64,000 nt of DNA from Cheilinus undulatus (taxonomy: Eukaryota; Chordata; Actinopteri; Labriformes; Labridae), in assembly GCF_018320785.1 (NCBI RefSeq), contig NC_054882.1, forward strand, positions 28,462,719 through 28,526,718, given 5' to 3'. Both the position numbers and the translations under genes were made by a program. Under the pieces are notes generated by a model. It was given only the letters and a program-made list of their open reading frames with translations, was not told where the DNA came from and searched no databases. Positions 36,387 to 46,585 of the stretch are shown one piece after another; position 1 is the stretch's first letter; each line of letters starts with the position of its first letter.

Positions 36387-37323
36387 GCATGCAGCTATAT
36401 GAGGAGGATGAGGAGAGGCAGGTGTGTGACACATCATGAGGAGAGTGAAGCAGTGGGTGCAAGCTTTAAGTTTCACTTCCTCAGAAACGATTCTTGAGCT
36501 TGTTTTACCTGAAAATTCGGCTATAGTCCCACCCCGCTATCCTTATAACATTCCTCTCAGTCTCTCATCAGTACAGAACTCTCTCACCTCCAAGCTGACA
36601 TGGCAGGATTTTGTGAGTTTGTTTTCCATTTTATTTATGTTATATTTTCCCTGTTATAGCCATAAAGTCATTAAGGTATAGTTTTGCATATTTTGCCTCA
36701 TTTAAGTAGTAATTTATTTATTTTGCCTTTATATTAGGATTGTAAGAGAGTCTTACATGTGATCTTTTTCTAATATTGGTGTATGTTAGCATTTGTAACT
36801 AATGGATATCTGTGCTCAATTAGTTTGTCCTGCTACTGCAAACTGACCCTCTGTAAAGCGCAGCTAAGTAAATAGGTGGCTGCATACATGGTTTGACCCC
36901 AAAAAAATTCTAACAAAAGGTTTCTCAGTGGTTTACAGTAGTATCAGATGTTCTTAAAAACATACTAAAAGTTGACGAGACGAAGTTTGACCACTAGAAA
37001 GGTGTAATTTTCAAGATGGCGGCCATCAGGTCCATTACTTCTTTGTATTCCTCCTAGACCAGGAATACTGGTGCCTGATACATGTTTTGACCATGCAATA
37101 TTCTAATAAGCATATTTGCATGATAAGTGATTACAAGTAGAGTTATATATTAAAGCAATAAGTTACAAGCATATTTATGCAAAAAGTAAGTGCAGTTTCC
37201 CTTAAGTAATTGCGTATTTCACCTTTCTCCTATCGTTTTGCCGAGTGTTGGTGGTTTTGTGGTTCATAACAATTCTTTTGATTCCAATAAAGAATAAATT
37301 CATTAGAACTGTGTGGTACTGTA

Positions 37324-38859
37324 CACCACTTTCCACATTATTATGCAAATGACATTTTTCTCTTATTTTCCTAAATATTAATGCAAATGACAGAATATTT
37401 TTCGAGTCATCAGCCGTTAGAGCATAATTCAAATGTTTTTGAACAAACTTCAAAAACTCAAAATGTACTGTTCCAAAATGTACAGGTTTCAGCAATATAG
37501 GAAAAAAAGGATCTCTGCTGCCGAAAAGTGTCAAATAGTGTAATGCCTTGGACAAGGAACGAAAACATTAGATATTTCATGAAAACTTAAGCATGATCAT
37601 CTTACTATGAAGAAATTTGTGGCTGATTCAGAGCATAGACAGGTTTGTGCAGATAAAGGCATAATGAAAAAGGTTTCTGCCTGACAAATTCATCAGATTA
37701 AGAGAGCAGATGCTAAAATGCCATTACAAAGCAGCAAACAGGTATTTGAAGCTGCTGGTGCCTCTGGAGTCCCACCAACCTCAAGGTGTAGGATCCTCCA
37801 GAGGCTTGCAGTCATGCATAAACCAACTATTCGGCTGCCCGATCCAATGCTCATAAGCAGAAACGGTTGCAGTGGGCCCAGAAATACATGAAGACTCATT
37901 TTCAAACAGTCCAGTTGACTGATGAGTGCTGTGCAACCCTGGATGGTCCAGATGGAGGAGTAGTGGATGGTTGGTGGATAGCCACCATGTCCCAACAAGG
38001 CTGTGACATCAGCAAGGAGGGGGTGGAGTCATGTTCTGGGCTGGATTCATGAGGAGAGAGCTAGTAGGCCCTTTTAGGGTCCCTGAAGGTGTGAAAATGA
38101 CCTCGGCAAAGCATATAGAGTTTCTGACTGACCACTTTCTGCCATGGTACAAAAAGAAGAGCTGTTCCTTCTGTAGCAAAAATTTTTTCATGCATGACAA
38201 TGCTCCATCTCATGCTGCAAAGAATACCTCTGTGTCATTGGCTGCTATGGGCATAAAAAGAGAGAAACTCATGGTGTGGCCCCCATCCTCCCCTTACCTC
38301 AGCCCTACTGAGAACCTTTGGAGCATCCTCAAGCTAAAGATCTATGAGGGTGGGAGGCAGTTCACATCAAAACAGCAGCTCTGAGAGGATATTCTGACAT
38401 CCTGCAAAGAAACTTAAGCAGAAACTCTCCAAAAACTCACAAGTTCAATGGAATTGTGAATTGTGAAAGAGATATCAAAGAAGGGGTCCTATGTTAACAT
38501 GTAACTTGGCCTGTTAAGGTGTTTTTGGTTGAAATAGCTTTGATTTCAGTAAATATAACCTCCTAATGCGAAAAATTCAACACATGACCATTTTCAGTAC
38601 TTCACAACCAAAACCAGGAAAGAAAAAAGAAACCAAAACCAAATGTTTTAAATCTCTGTTGTGCTTAATAATGTGGAACAGTGCATTTTGAGGTTTTTAT
38701 TTTTTTAAAAATAATGGTTATCATTATGAAGTTTGTTCAAAAACATTTGAATTATGCTCAAACAGCTGATGACTTGAAAAATATTCTGACTGTCATTTGC
38801 ATTAATATTTAGGAAAATAAGAGAAAAATGCCATTTGGATAATAATGTGGAAAGCGGTG
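37324..38859 (+). mobile_element. Tc1/mariner element with ~170-bp inverted repeats
   Basis: TA at 37322-37323 and 38860-38861 bound a 1536-bp element. The inverted repeats run about 170 bp, beginning CACCACTTTCCACATTATTA at the left and its near-complement at the right. The plus-strand transposase is broken by stops and frameshifts. The readable C-terminal part (38031-38384) shows FMHDNAPSHAAKNT with the second catalytic Asp and LSPTENLWSILK with the third acidic residue. The HDNAPSH and TENLWS motifs are typical of Tc1/mariner. It belongs to a different family from the 32623 element. Confidence 0.85.
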
Positions 38860-39089
38860 TAAAATTAGGCAAAACAGGACTGCCACATGAAGGCTCAGTA
38901 CCGCTAACCCCTTTTATTTTTTTGTGTTGTATTTTATAATATATTTTTTGTAATGCTTTTTTTGCCTTTTGTTTTTTTTATATTTCTTTAATACTTTTCT
39001 CATTTATACATATCTTTTTCTATTTTCTTCAGTTGTTTCCTCTTGTTCTGGTTTATTTTTTATACTATTTTGCACTGTTGTCACACTCT

Positions 39090-39712
39090 TCCTCCCATAG
39101 AGGTTGATAATAGTGATTCTCACAATTCCCAACTTGACATGGTCCACAGGCAGGCATGCATGGTAGTCCATATGCCCTGAAACTGCACTGTTGTGTTCAG
39201 CAGACAGTTGTGCAATTACAGTGGATCATCAGCAGGAGGCTTTCTGGGGCAGCAGTCTTACTGGTCATAACTGGCAGGAACCAGTTTTCCACTAGTTTCC
39301 ATCCCCAATCCACTGTGTTCATGTCACCTTCCTTCCCAATCCACACCATGATCTGGAAGTAAATGCTTTGGCAGTGGTATTTGGTTGAGGACTCAGTTGG
39401 AGGGAGACATTCTGGGGTAACAAATCATTTGGCTGTAACGATTTTCTTGCTAAAAAGGTTGTAGCGCAAAGAGGCAAGTGAATCTGTACTCTTTCCACAA
39501 AACAACACTGCAGTTGCCTTGGTCCCATGGTCCTCTATGACATTCCTTGCTTGATGTGGGAGCAGAAACACATTTGCACAGGACTGGATGGTTGATTGAC
39601 CATTCACAAGTTTCTGGAATGCTGTCTGTAAGTAGTCAAGGATGAAGTTTGTTTGAGCAAAGTGGTATACACTGTGCTGCCAACAACATTTCAATGAGGC
39701 AAGCCATTTCAA
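39090..39712 (-). pseudogene. Transposon-type protein relic with Cys-rich CXC tail
   Basis: An open minus frame (39425-39712, 95 codons) covers QTAFQKLVNGQSTIQSC and GTKATAVLFCGKSTDSL. It continues in broken frames to a Cys-rich tail over 39113-39225 that reads CNCTTVC, stop, then CSFRAYGLPC and CGPCQVGNC. The Cys spacing resembles a tesmin/TSO1-like CXC motif and the tail of a repeated protein common in fish and invertebrate genomes. At least two stops and frame changes make it non-functional. The transposon superfamily is not known to me with certainty. Confidence 0.5.
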
Positions 39713-41241
39713 ATGCCAGTATTCTCTTCTACCATCTTCTGAATTGCTGAAAATTGTGAATTTAGTTTTGTTGGGTTAAGTATAATGCCACCTTTATACT
39801 GAAAAACATCTATAGAGCATGCATTACATAGGTATCTCCTTATTCAAATTGAAATTAGTGACTATTTTAGAGGGTTCACACACAGGCCTCTGTTCGGGCT
39901 AATTCAGAGTTGTTTAAGATCAAAAGTTATACAACTCCAATTTAAGTTAGTTTTGGATGCAATAACTTTTACATTGAATGTCAAGTCTGTGTTTTAGCCA
40001 AAAAAAGGGTATGTATCCAAAAAAATGTACTGAGTAGGAGTTACATGACATGGCTAAATCGTTTACATCTCTGGTTCACCCCAAACAAAGATAAAACCTT
40101 ACAATAATCTCACAAAATCATGTATTCCATAAGTATGTAATCATGTCAGTGCAATTTAGACAAGTCAAATGGATTCATAGACCCGGAAAACATGGGGTTA
40201 GACACCAAGATTGACTAGGTCAAATAATAAAGGAGTTAGGATATTTTAAGGGCTCCAGCATCAAGCAATTTTAAGGACTTCCTGCCCATCTTGGACACCA
40301 TCTTGAAAATGACACCTCTCTAGTGGTCAAACTTTGGTAAACTTTTAGTATGTTATCAAGGACACCTAATACTACAAAAAACAGCTGAGAAACCTTTTGT
40401 TAGAAATTTTTAGGGTTACGTGTTTTTTTTTCCTATATGCAGTGGCCTAAGTGATATGAGGACCCCTGCACAGCACATACTCTGAGGAGGGACTTAGAAT
40501 TAAGCAGGACAGGAAGCAACAGTATTTCTGACCGTCGTTGTCATCTTAGTAGTTGCTGTTTAGGTATTATTGAAACTTATTTTGGATATAGAGGCAAAGA
40601 AAGCTTTAACTGTCAACTTTATTTTTGTAACCTTTTTGATTTTTTTGAATAAAGAGACAGATTGCTTTATTTTACGCCTGCCTTTTTTCTTCTTTTGGAT
40701 TATACTTGGAAAGCACGAGTCAGAAAACTTAATGTCCTGCAAGAAGTGGCAAAGGAGGTTTTTTGTTTATTGTTGCCACTACATTCCCATTAAAAAAAAA
40801 TAAATAAACAAGCTGTTTCTTTTGTTCTTTCTGTTTCAAATACAGGTAGTTACCTTTATTTTAGTGCACTGGTGGACATCTGTGAGTACTTTTGTCTTTA
40901 GATATTCAGTTCCCTTATTTCAGCTGAGCAAGTATGAATGACGTGGTTTTGTGTGTATTTCATGAACAGGTAGTGATGTCTATGATGTTCGGGAAGAAAT
41001 ATGTGAGTGTTTTTAATACAGCTCTGTTGCATCTCATACGCTAATAAAAGTAAGCACATATTTACATGAGTGAAAATCGGCTCACTATGTTTTATTTTAA
41101 TTTAGCCTAATTGTTTCATCAACAGGTAAAGGTGTCGTTGTAGTAGGAGGTCAGAATAATAAGATCTTAAAGAAATAAAATCATTTAGGCTTACCCCTGT
41201 TATTCTGTTTTGATTAAAAAGATGTTTTCTGTTGTTGGCAG

Positions 41242-44237
41242 GAGGAGTTGTGACTGTGACCTTCACCCCTACGCTACTGAAGGCTTTAGGTTTCATCTCA
41301 GCTGAAATAGCTGCAGAGTACATTGCTGCCAAAATAATGGTTACTCTAGGAGTGGTGAAAGCAGGACGTCTGTTTGCATTTTTGCAGTCCCAAGGTAGGT
41401 GGCATCTCTTATGCATGCTTTTTGGCTGACCGCTGAGGGCAGCCCTACATATGGCACTGTCCATATACTGACTGACTGACTGAGCCTAATTCCAAAGGCC
41501 TAATGTAACAGAGTTGCGTTTGCTTGGACTGAATTCTGGGAGTGATGGCTGGCTTTACTGTGTTAACTAAGCTCTAGTTAACATCATTTTTGTATGGCTG
41601 ATACTTACAGAGTTGCTCTATGGGTGGGGTGTACTCTTGCTGAAAGTCCTTTAATGGCTGCCTCCACTGCTCTAAATGCTCCGACAGTAGCTTTAGCCTC
41701 TGTTTAACCAGAACTGGGTCACATTTCTGTATGACAAAGAATTAAACAACCCTATAAGCTTTTCATGTTGGGAAAGATTTTCTTACTCCTCTGCTGAGCT
41801 GCATGATAATGTGATGGTTGAGGGGGAAAATGGAACTTGTTGTGTAAATGCTTGTGGACTAGCCGAACGTTAGCTCGGCCTTAGCCAGAACAGCACATTT
41901 CTTCATCACAGCTAGCGCTGAGAGCAACATGGAAAGCTTTCTGGGAAAAAAAAAAACGAAGATGCCGCTCTTCTGCCCCCCGCTTTGGCATGACAATGTG
42001 ATAGTTAAGGGGAAAGGGTTAGTTGTTATTTACAGCTAATGAGTTGTTGTGTCCCAGCTAACGACTAGCAGGCATGTCATTAGCAGGGACTGAGCTATAG
42101 CGGAGCTTCTGTCTCAACGTTCTGTCTCAACGTGTCTAAATCCAAACAAGGGCAGAGAGCAACACTGAAAGCTTTTTGTGACAGAAAAAAATGTTCTCCC
42201 TCTACTCCCGGTCTGTTTCACATGGCTTTCTGATCATGGCGGTGAGCTTGTCCTGTTTACTCCCCCGTTATCTGTTAGCTTGGATGTCACAGTAGGACAC
42301 GCTGTTCTTCTATCCAGAGCTCAGAACCACAGCGACAGCTTGTCTTGTGCAGAGGACAGCTTTTTTGCCCTGTTCTTGTAGTGTTGTGTCCCCAGGCTGG
42401 GGCTGAGCCGAGCGGCGCTTTTGTCTGAACCAGACAACGTGTCTAAATCCAAACAAACGCAGAGAACACTGAAAGCTTTCTGTGACAGAGAAAAACGTTC
42501 TTGTTCTAATCCTGGTCTGTTTCAGCATGTTTTCCTGATCATGGCGGTGAGCTTGTCCCGTTTACTCCGTTAGCTGCATTAGCTGTTAGCTTGTATGTTG
42601 CAGTAGGACCGCTGCTATTTACTTCGACCTAGGCGCTGTTCTTGTTGAAATGAGGGCACAAAGCCACACCGACAGCTTGTCTTGTGCAGAGGAGAGCTTT
42701 TTGCTCTCTATGTGTGTCTGTGTTCAAACAATCAGATACAATGGAACAATAGTGGGGGGGGGGGGGGTGACGCTGCTCAGGTTTCATCTCCACACACAGA
42801 AGGATCCAGGCAGAGAGACAGGGCAACATGTAGCTTTTTACATTTCAGTAACCACTTACTATACCTTTGGCTAAAAGTCATAAACTACTAACAATCATGA
42901 CAAAATCACTCTGCCATAACACACATTTCAGTCAGGCGTTTCAACAGCCATCCCAGATAACTGCGGTCAGCTATATACTAGGTTTTTACCCAGTCTTGTT
43001 TAAAGTTAAGCAACAATCTGTCTTTGAACAGTCCAAACCCAAGCAACCTCCAGTATTGAAAAATTAATGTGGAAGCCTAAGTACTGCAGTTTCTAAGGCA
43101 TCCATTGGTGCAGAAGCTGCAACATAAACATTTTTACAGCCTGGTTTGACAACAGTTTTGGTTGGGGTTATTTTTTATCTTTATGGGCACACCCTAACAT
43201 GGGGGATTTTTTTTTATTACAACTTGTCGGTATTGGTTTTAAAAAGGATGAGTCTTGTAAAATTGGGGCATAGCATGGGGGAGATCCAAAACCTGCCTCA
43301 GCTCTACCTCTATGTCTGTGTTGTGTAACTTCAGAATGAGCTCACTCAAAGAGCTGATCACACAGATTATAGTGAAATATATCAAGAAACAGAAATGTCC
43401 TTACAGGAGCTTTAAAGAAAGAGTCAACGGCTAAATAAATGAATGCATTATATAATTTAAGAGCAGTCTGGCTCCAGACATTACATTTCTGATGGCCACT
43501 CTCACAGACTGCTCATCTCAGAAAGGAAGTGTGGCAACTTGCTGGTACAACGTATTTCCAGTTTTAGTTTTTTTTTAAATTCAACTTTATTTATTAACAG
43601 TCTGGCAGCTGCATTCATAAAATATGAATTTAAATTGTAATGTTAGGGGGCCGGGGTTATTCCCTACTGTGGGCTTGTGACATCATGAGTCCACATATTG
43701 GCCTCACCAAAACTTTCTGATAGTCCAAATCCAGCATTGCAGCAATCATATTCGAACATATCTAGTGTGTTAAGACAAAAAATGTGGATTTCACTTTACA
43801 GGGTCTTTAACTGTTGGTATCCTAACCCTTACCTTAACCTTAAATGTAAGTTTAATCCGATTTTGTTTTTAAAGTTTTAACGTGTATTTCTGTCCTGATC
43901 TGCACAGTGTCTCTGTTCTGAGAGTGGCCATCGGAAAAAAAAAAGGTCTTCAGCCTGCCTGTCGTGTATAATTGTACACTTGCCACTTATGCTAATGGTT
44001 GTAGTCTACAATGAAGTTGAGGTTTGAGAATATTTTAAAGCTCAATTTAAAGTGTTGATTAATTGTTAATCTTTAAATAGGCTTGTGTAAAATAAAGACT
44101 TGATGCTTTGATAATCCTGAATGTAATACCATCTTCCTTTAGGTGCACCTGATCTGTGGACAGCCGGCACTATCATTGTGGGTACATTTGGAGGATGGCT
44201 TGGATGGATGCTGTCTTCCATCTGTGACCAAACTTAA
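41242..44237 (+). CDS. Divergent ISG12/IFI27-like gene A (two 3' exons supported)
   Basis: Two plus-strand exons encode an IFI6/IFI27-family (Ifi-6-16 domain) protein. 41242-41394 (153 bp, phase 1 to 1, acceptor TTGGCAG, donor GTAGGT) reads GVVTVTFTPTLLKALGF then SAEIAAEYIAAKIMV. 44143-44237 (acceptor TTCCTTTAG, stop TAA at 44235) reads APDLWTAG through FGGWLGWMLSSICDQT. Phases match genes B and C, but the Gly/Ala-rich core is much altered (the FTSAGIAA motif became FISAEIAA), the main exon is 9 bp shorter and the last exon longer. The 5' exons are unresolved: small candidates near 40970-41003 and 41107-41126 do not join in one open frame. An AATAAA at 44536 is a candidate poly(A) signal. It may be a real divergent paralogue or a decaying gene. 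Confidence 0.65.
42120..42720 (+). repeat. Tandem repeat, unit about 306 bp, two full copies
   Basis: The repeat order is TCTAAATCCAAACAA, GCTTTYTGTGACAGA, GATCATGGCGGTGAGCTTG, TAGCTGTTAGCTTG-like and CGACAGCTTGTCTTGTGCAG. Spacings of 302-336 bp between the copies reflect small indels. Short ORFs inside are repeat-derived, not genes. Confidence 0.75.
43700..43810 (-). mobile_element. Partial copy of the TTAA-type MITE
   Basis: The end CACTTTACAGGGTCTTTAA at 43792-43810 and the adjoining GTGTGTTAAGACAAAAAATG correspond, inverted, to the left end of the 17099-17646 element. The other terminus was not found. Confidence 0.6.
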
Positions 44238-44744
44238 CCTTCACAGAACTTAACTCCAATGTGATGGTAAAACCATGAGCTGAAGATAGACATCATAGAC
44301 ATGGTCTGAGTTGACAATAATGTAGATAAACATGAGTTACTGCTTGTCTTCTGTGTCATTATCTTAACAAGTACCCAACCCCTCATGAATGTTTTAGAAA
44401 TTCTGAAGACACAGCCTAGTGTCATTATGGTTCATGATTGATTGATTGATATGACACTATTTAATTGAATCTTTAGTCTTTGAGGATGACACCACTGTAT
44501 GTGCTTGATTCCATCTGTCAGCTTGTTCTCTCCCAAATAAAATTCATGTGAAATAAATCAGGTATTGCTGTGCTTCCTGTAGTCTGGGCCCCACTGAAGG
44601 CACTGCAGGTGGGCCATGAGAGGCCATATGCCATAAATAAAAAATCATAAACCTAGTTTTAATACTTGAAATAATGTTTTAAATAACAAATAAATTCATC
44701 ATACAAATTAGTCATAGAAATAAACACAGTCTGAAGATTTAACT

Positions 44745-45075
44745 AAGAAGACCTTGTGTCCTTTAGTAGCACCTAAAGTCACAGGCAAAAACCCTAACTC
44801 TGGATAATTTCACTCATGGTGCAAAAAAGTGGGATTTTTAGATTGTGATTTGGAATCATTCTCACTATGTGCTATTGTGTGGTTAAATGAGGTGGAAAAA
44901 GTACAAGAGTAGTATACTGATGTAAAAGTTACTCTGGTTTAAACATAATTAAGTAGTTGTAAAAGTACTGATTTACTGATTTTTTTCTTGAACTTAAAAA
45001 AAGTTCAAGAAAAAACTACTCTGTTACAGAAATTTGAGTAAATGCACTTAGTTACTTTCCACCCCTGCAACAGAT
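44745..45075 (+). repeat. ISG12-flank block with AGTAC MITE, copy B
   Basis: Matches 52715-53012 in order: TTTCACTCATGGTGCAAA, GGAATCATTCTC, TATGTGCT and then the MITE (AGGTGGAAAAAGTAC at the left, ACTTTCCACCCCTGC at the right). It lies 3' of gene B, as the other block lies 3' of gene C. Confidence 0.65.
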
Positions 45076-45529
45076 GGTAACAAAATGTGTCCCAACAAAT
45101 TCTCAAAAAGTCAAAGACACTCATTAGTTGTGTCTTAGATAAAAATTTGAACAAGGATTAGTTAAGCCACTTTATTTCTTTATGATCTGTTGTAAGTGCG
45201 ACAGCCACAGGCACCAGTTAACACAGTCACCTCTTAAACCATAACAGTAATTCCTAAACTACCCACATAGACTAAACAAACCAGTTGCGATAAGTCAGAG
45301 GTCTTTTTATTTATTTATGTTCTTCATGTATTTCTGTCGCTTAATACCATAGATGTGTACTTTTATAACTTACGTTCTGTCAAGGTTCAGTCTCCAGAAG
45401 ATTATCAAATTCAGAAAATGTGTGGAAAATGTGTTATGGTGTTTACAGTGTCCTTCATTTTCAAAAATCCCCAAAAGTGATTGAGTTAAAAACATTTTTT
45501 TCTTGATCAGTTTAAAAACAACCAACCTG

Positions 45530-45805
45530 CCATCCATCCATCCATTTTCTATACCACCTATCCTGTTTGGGGTTGCAGGGGTGCCTATCCTGGCTGTCAT
45601 TGGGCGAGAGGTGGGGTACACCTATCAACCTAATGAGCATGTTTTTGGTGGTGGGAGGAAGCTGGAGTACCCAGAGAGAACCCATGTGTGCATGGGGAGA
45701 ACATGCAAATTCTGCACAGAAATGCCCTGACCGAGAAGCGAACCCAGGACCTTCTTGCTGTGAGGCAACGGCGATAACCCTTGCGCCACCCTGCAGCTCC
45801 ACCTG
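45530..45805 (-). mobile_element. tRNA-derived SINE, near full length
   Basis: On the minus strand, TGGCGCAAGGGTTAT (box A, about 45775-45790) and GGTTCGCTTCTCGG (box B, about 45735-45748) are followed by the GCATGTTCTCCCCATG body and a GGATGGATGG tail. Same family as 24225-24520. Its insertion accounts for most of the extra length between the MITE and gene B compared with gene C. The tRNA-like head alone should not be annotated as a tRNA gene. Confidence 0.8.
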
Positions 45806-46585
45806 CCAGCCACTATTAGTCAAGAAGATGTATGATAAACACGCACTCATCAGTTCATGCTTGATGACAACTGCTAGTTACAGTGTCAACCTACCAGTTT
45901 CCCTGCCTAGATAGAAACCTGATTGCTGCATGTGTTTTTCACCAATCAGGATAACGTATTTGACTCAAACCCAGGGATGCACAGCATTACAGCCATAGAA
46001 ATATGTGGCTCAAATATCTCAGTCGCCCCCTTGCGGCTGGCTGCAGAATAGGTGATAGGGACTGAATGTACTGCTAATGCCTAAAAATAAGGTGCATTAA
46101 AAAGGAAATCAAAACATCTCAATAGATCTAAATTGCTTAATTAACTGTCTGGCACCCACAATGTCTGCAAAGAAAAAAGTCAAATCAGCAGTCTGGAGAT
46201 AAAGGTGGAGGTATCGCTCTAGTCTGTACTACTGATCATATCTCTTGACCTTATCATCAGGCACACTCATCTTTGTCATTTTGTTAATATTAAAGCCCAA
46301 CTATTATGTAAAAAAAAACTAAAACACTGCTTTAAAAAGGTTAATGAACTACTTGTACTCATTCATTAGCTCACTCAGACCTTTGTGTTTGACATTATGA
46401 GGAAAGCAAGCATTTACAAATGACACTCAGTCCATCTGTTTTAGGCGTTTAATTCACCAAACAAATCAGCTGACTGAATGTGAGAAAGTGCTTTTAATAA
46501 ATTTAGTTTATAGGCCTGATCATTAAAACTGCTTCTTTCTTTTGAATGAATTCAAACAAACTTCATCTTTTATTCTTCATAGTTT

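Larger units (their letters stand above)
36885..40445. mobile_element. Candidate 3.5-kb element bounded by inverted repeats
   Basis: About 140 bp at 36895-37035 recur inverted at about 40260-40425. Shared landmarks, outside to inside, are TTCTAACAAAAGGTTTCTCAG, AACATACTAAAAGTT, AAGTTTGACCACTAGA and TTTTCAAGATGG. Between them lie a nested Tc1 (37324-38859) and a minus-strand Cys-rich protein relic (39090-39712). The simplest reading is a decayed DNA transposon with long terminal repeats. Its exact ends and target duplication were not resolved. Confidence 0.5.
41395..44142. other. Gene A long intron with ~306-bp tandem repeat
   Basis: The 2.7-kb intron holds a direct tandem repeat of about 306 bp at roughly 42120-42720 (landmarks GATCATGGCGGTGAGCTTG at 42231 and 42537, and GACAGCTTGTCTTGTGCAGA at about 42334 and 42670), with a more diverged partial unit from about 41870. 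A G-run lies near 42752. At 43700-43810 is one end of a TTAA-type MITE (CACTTTACAGGGTCTTTAA). Confidence 0.6.

Noticed and set aside
39425-39712. Host gene exon encoding the 95-residue minus frame
   Set aside because: No splice partner in frame. It continues into broken frames with a transposon-type Cys-rich tail between inverted repeats.
42178-42891. Several short frames in the gene A intron
   Set aside because: They lie in tandem-repeat units and recur with the unit, so they are not independent genes.
45740-45790. tRNA-like box A and box B, possible tRNA gene
   Set aside because: They are the head of a SINE with a body and GGAT tail. The tRNA cloverleaf is not complete.
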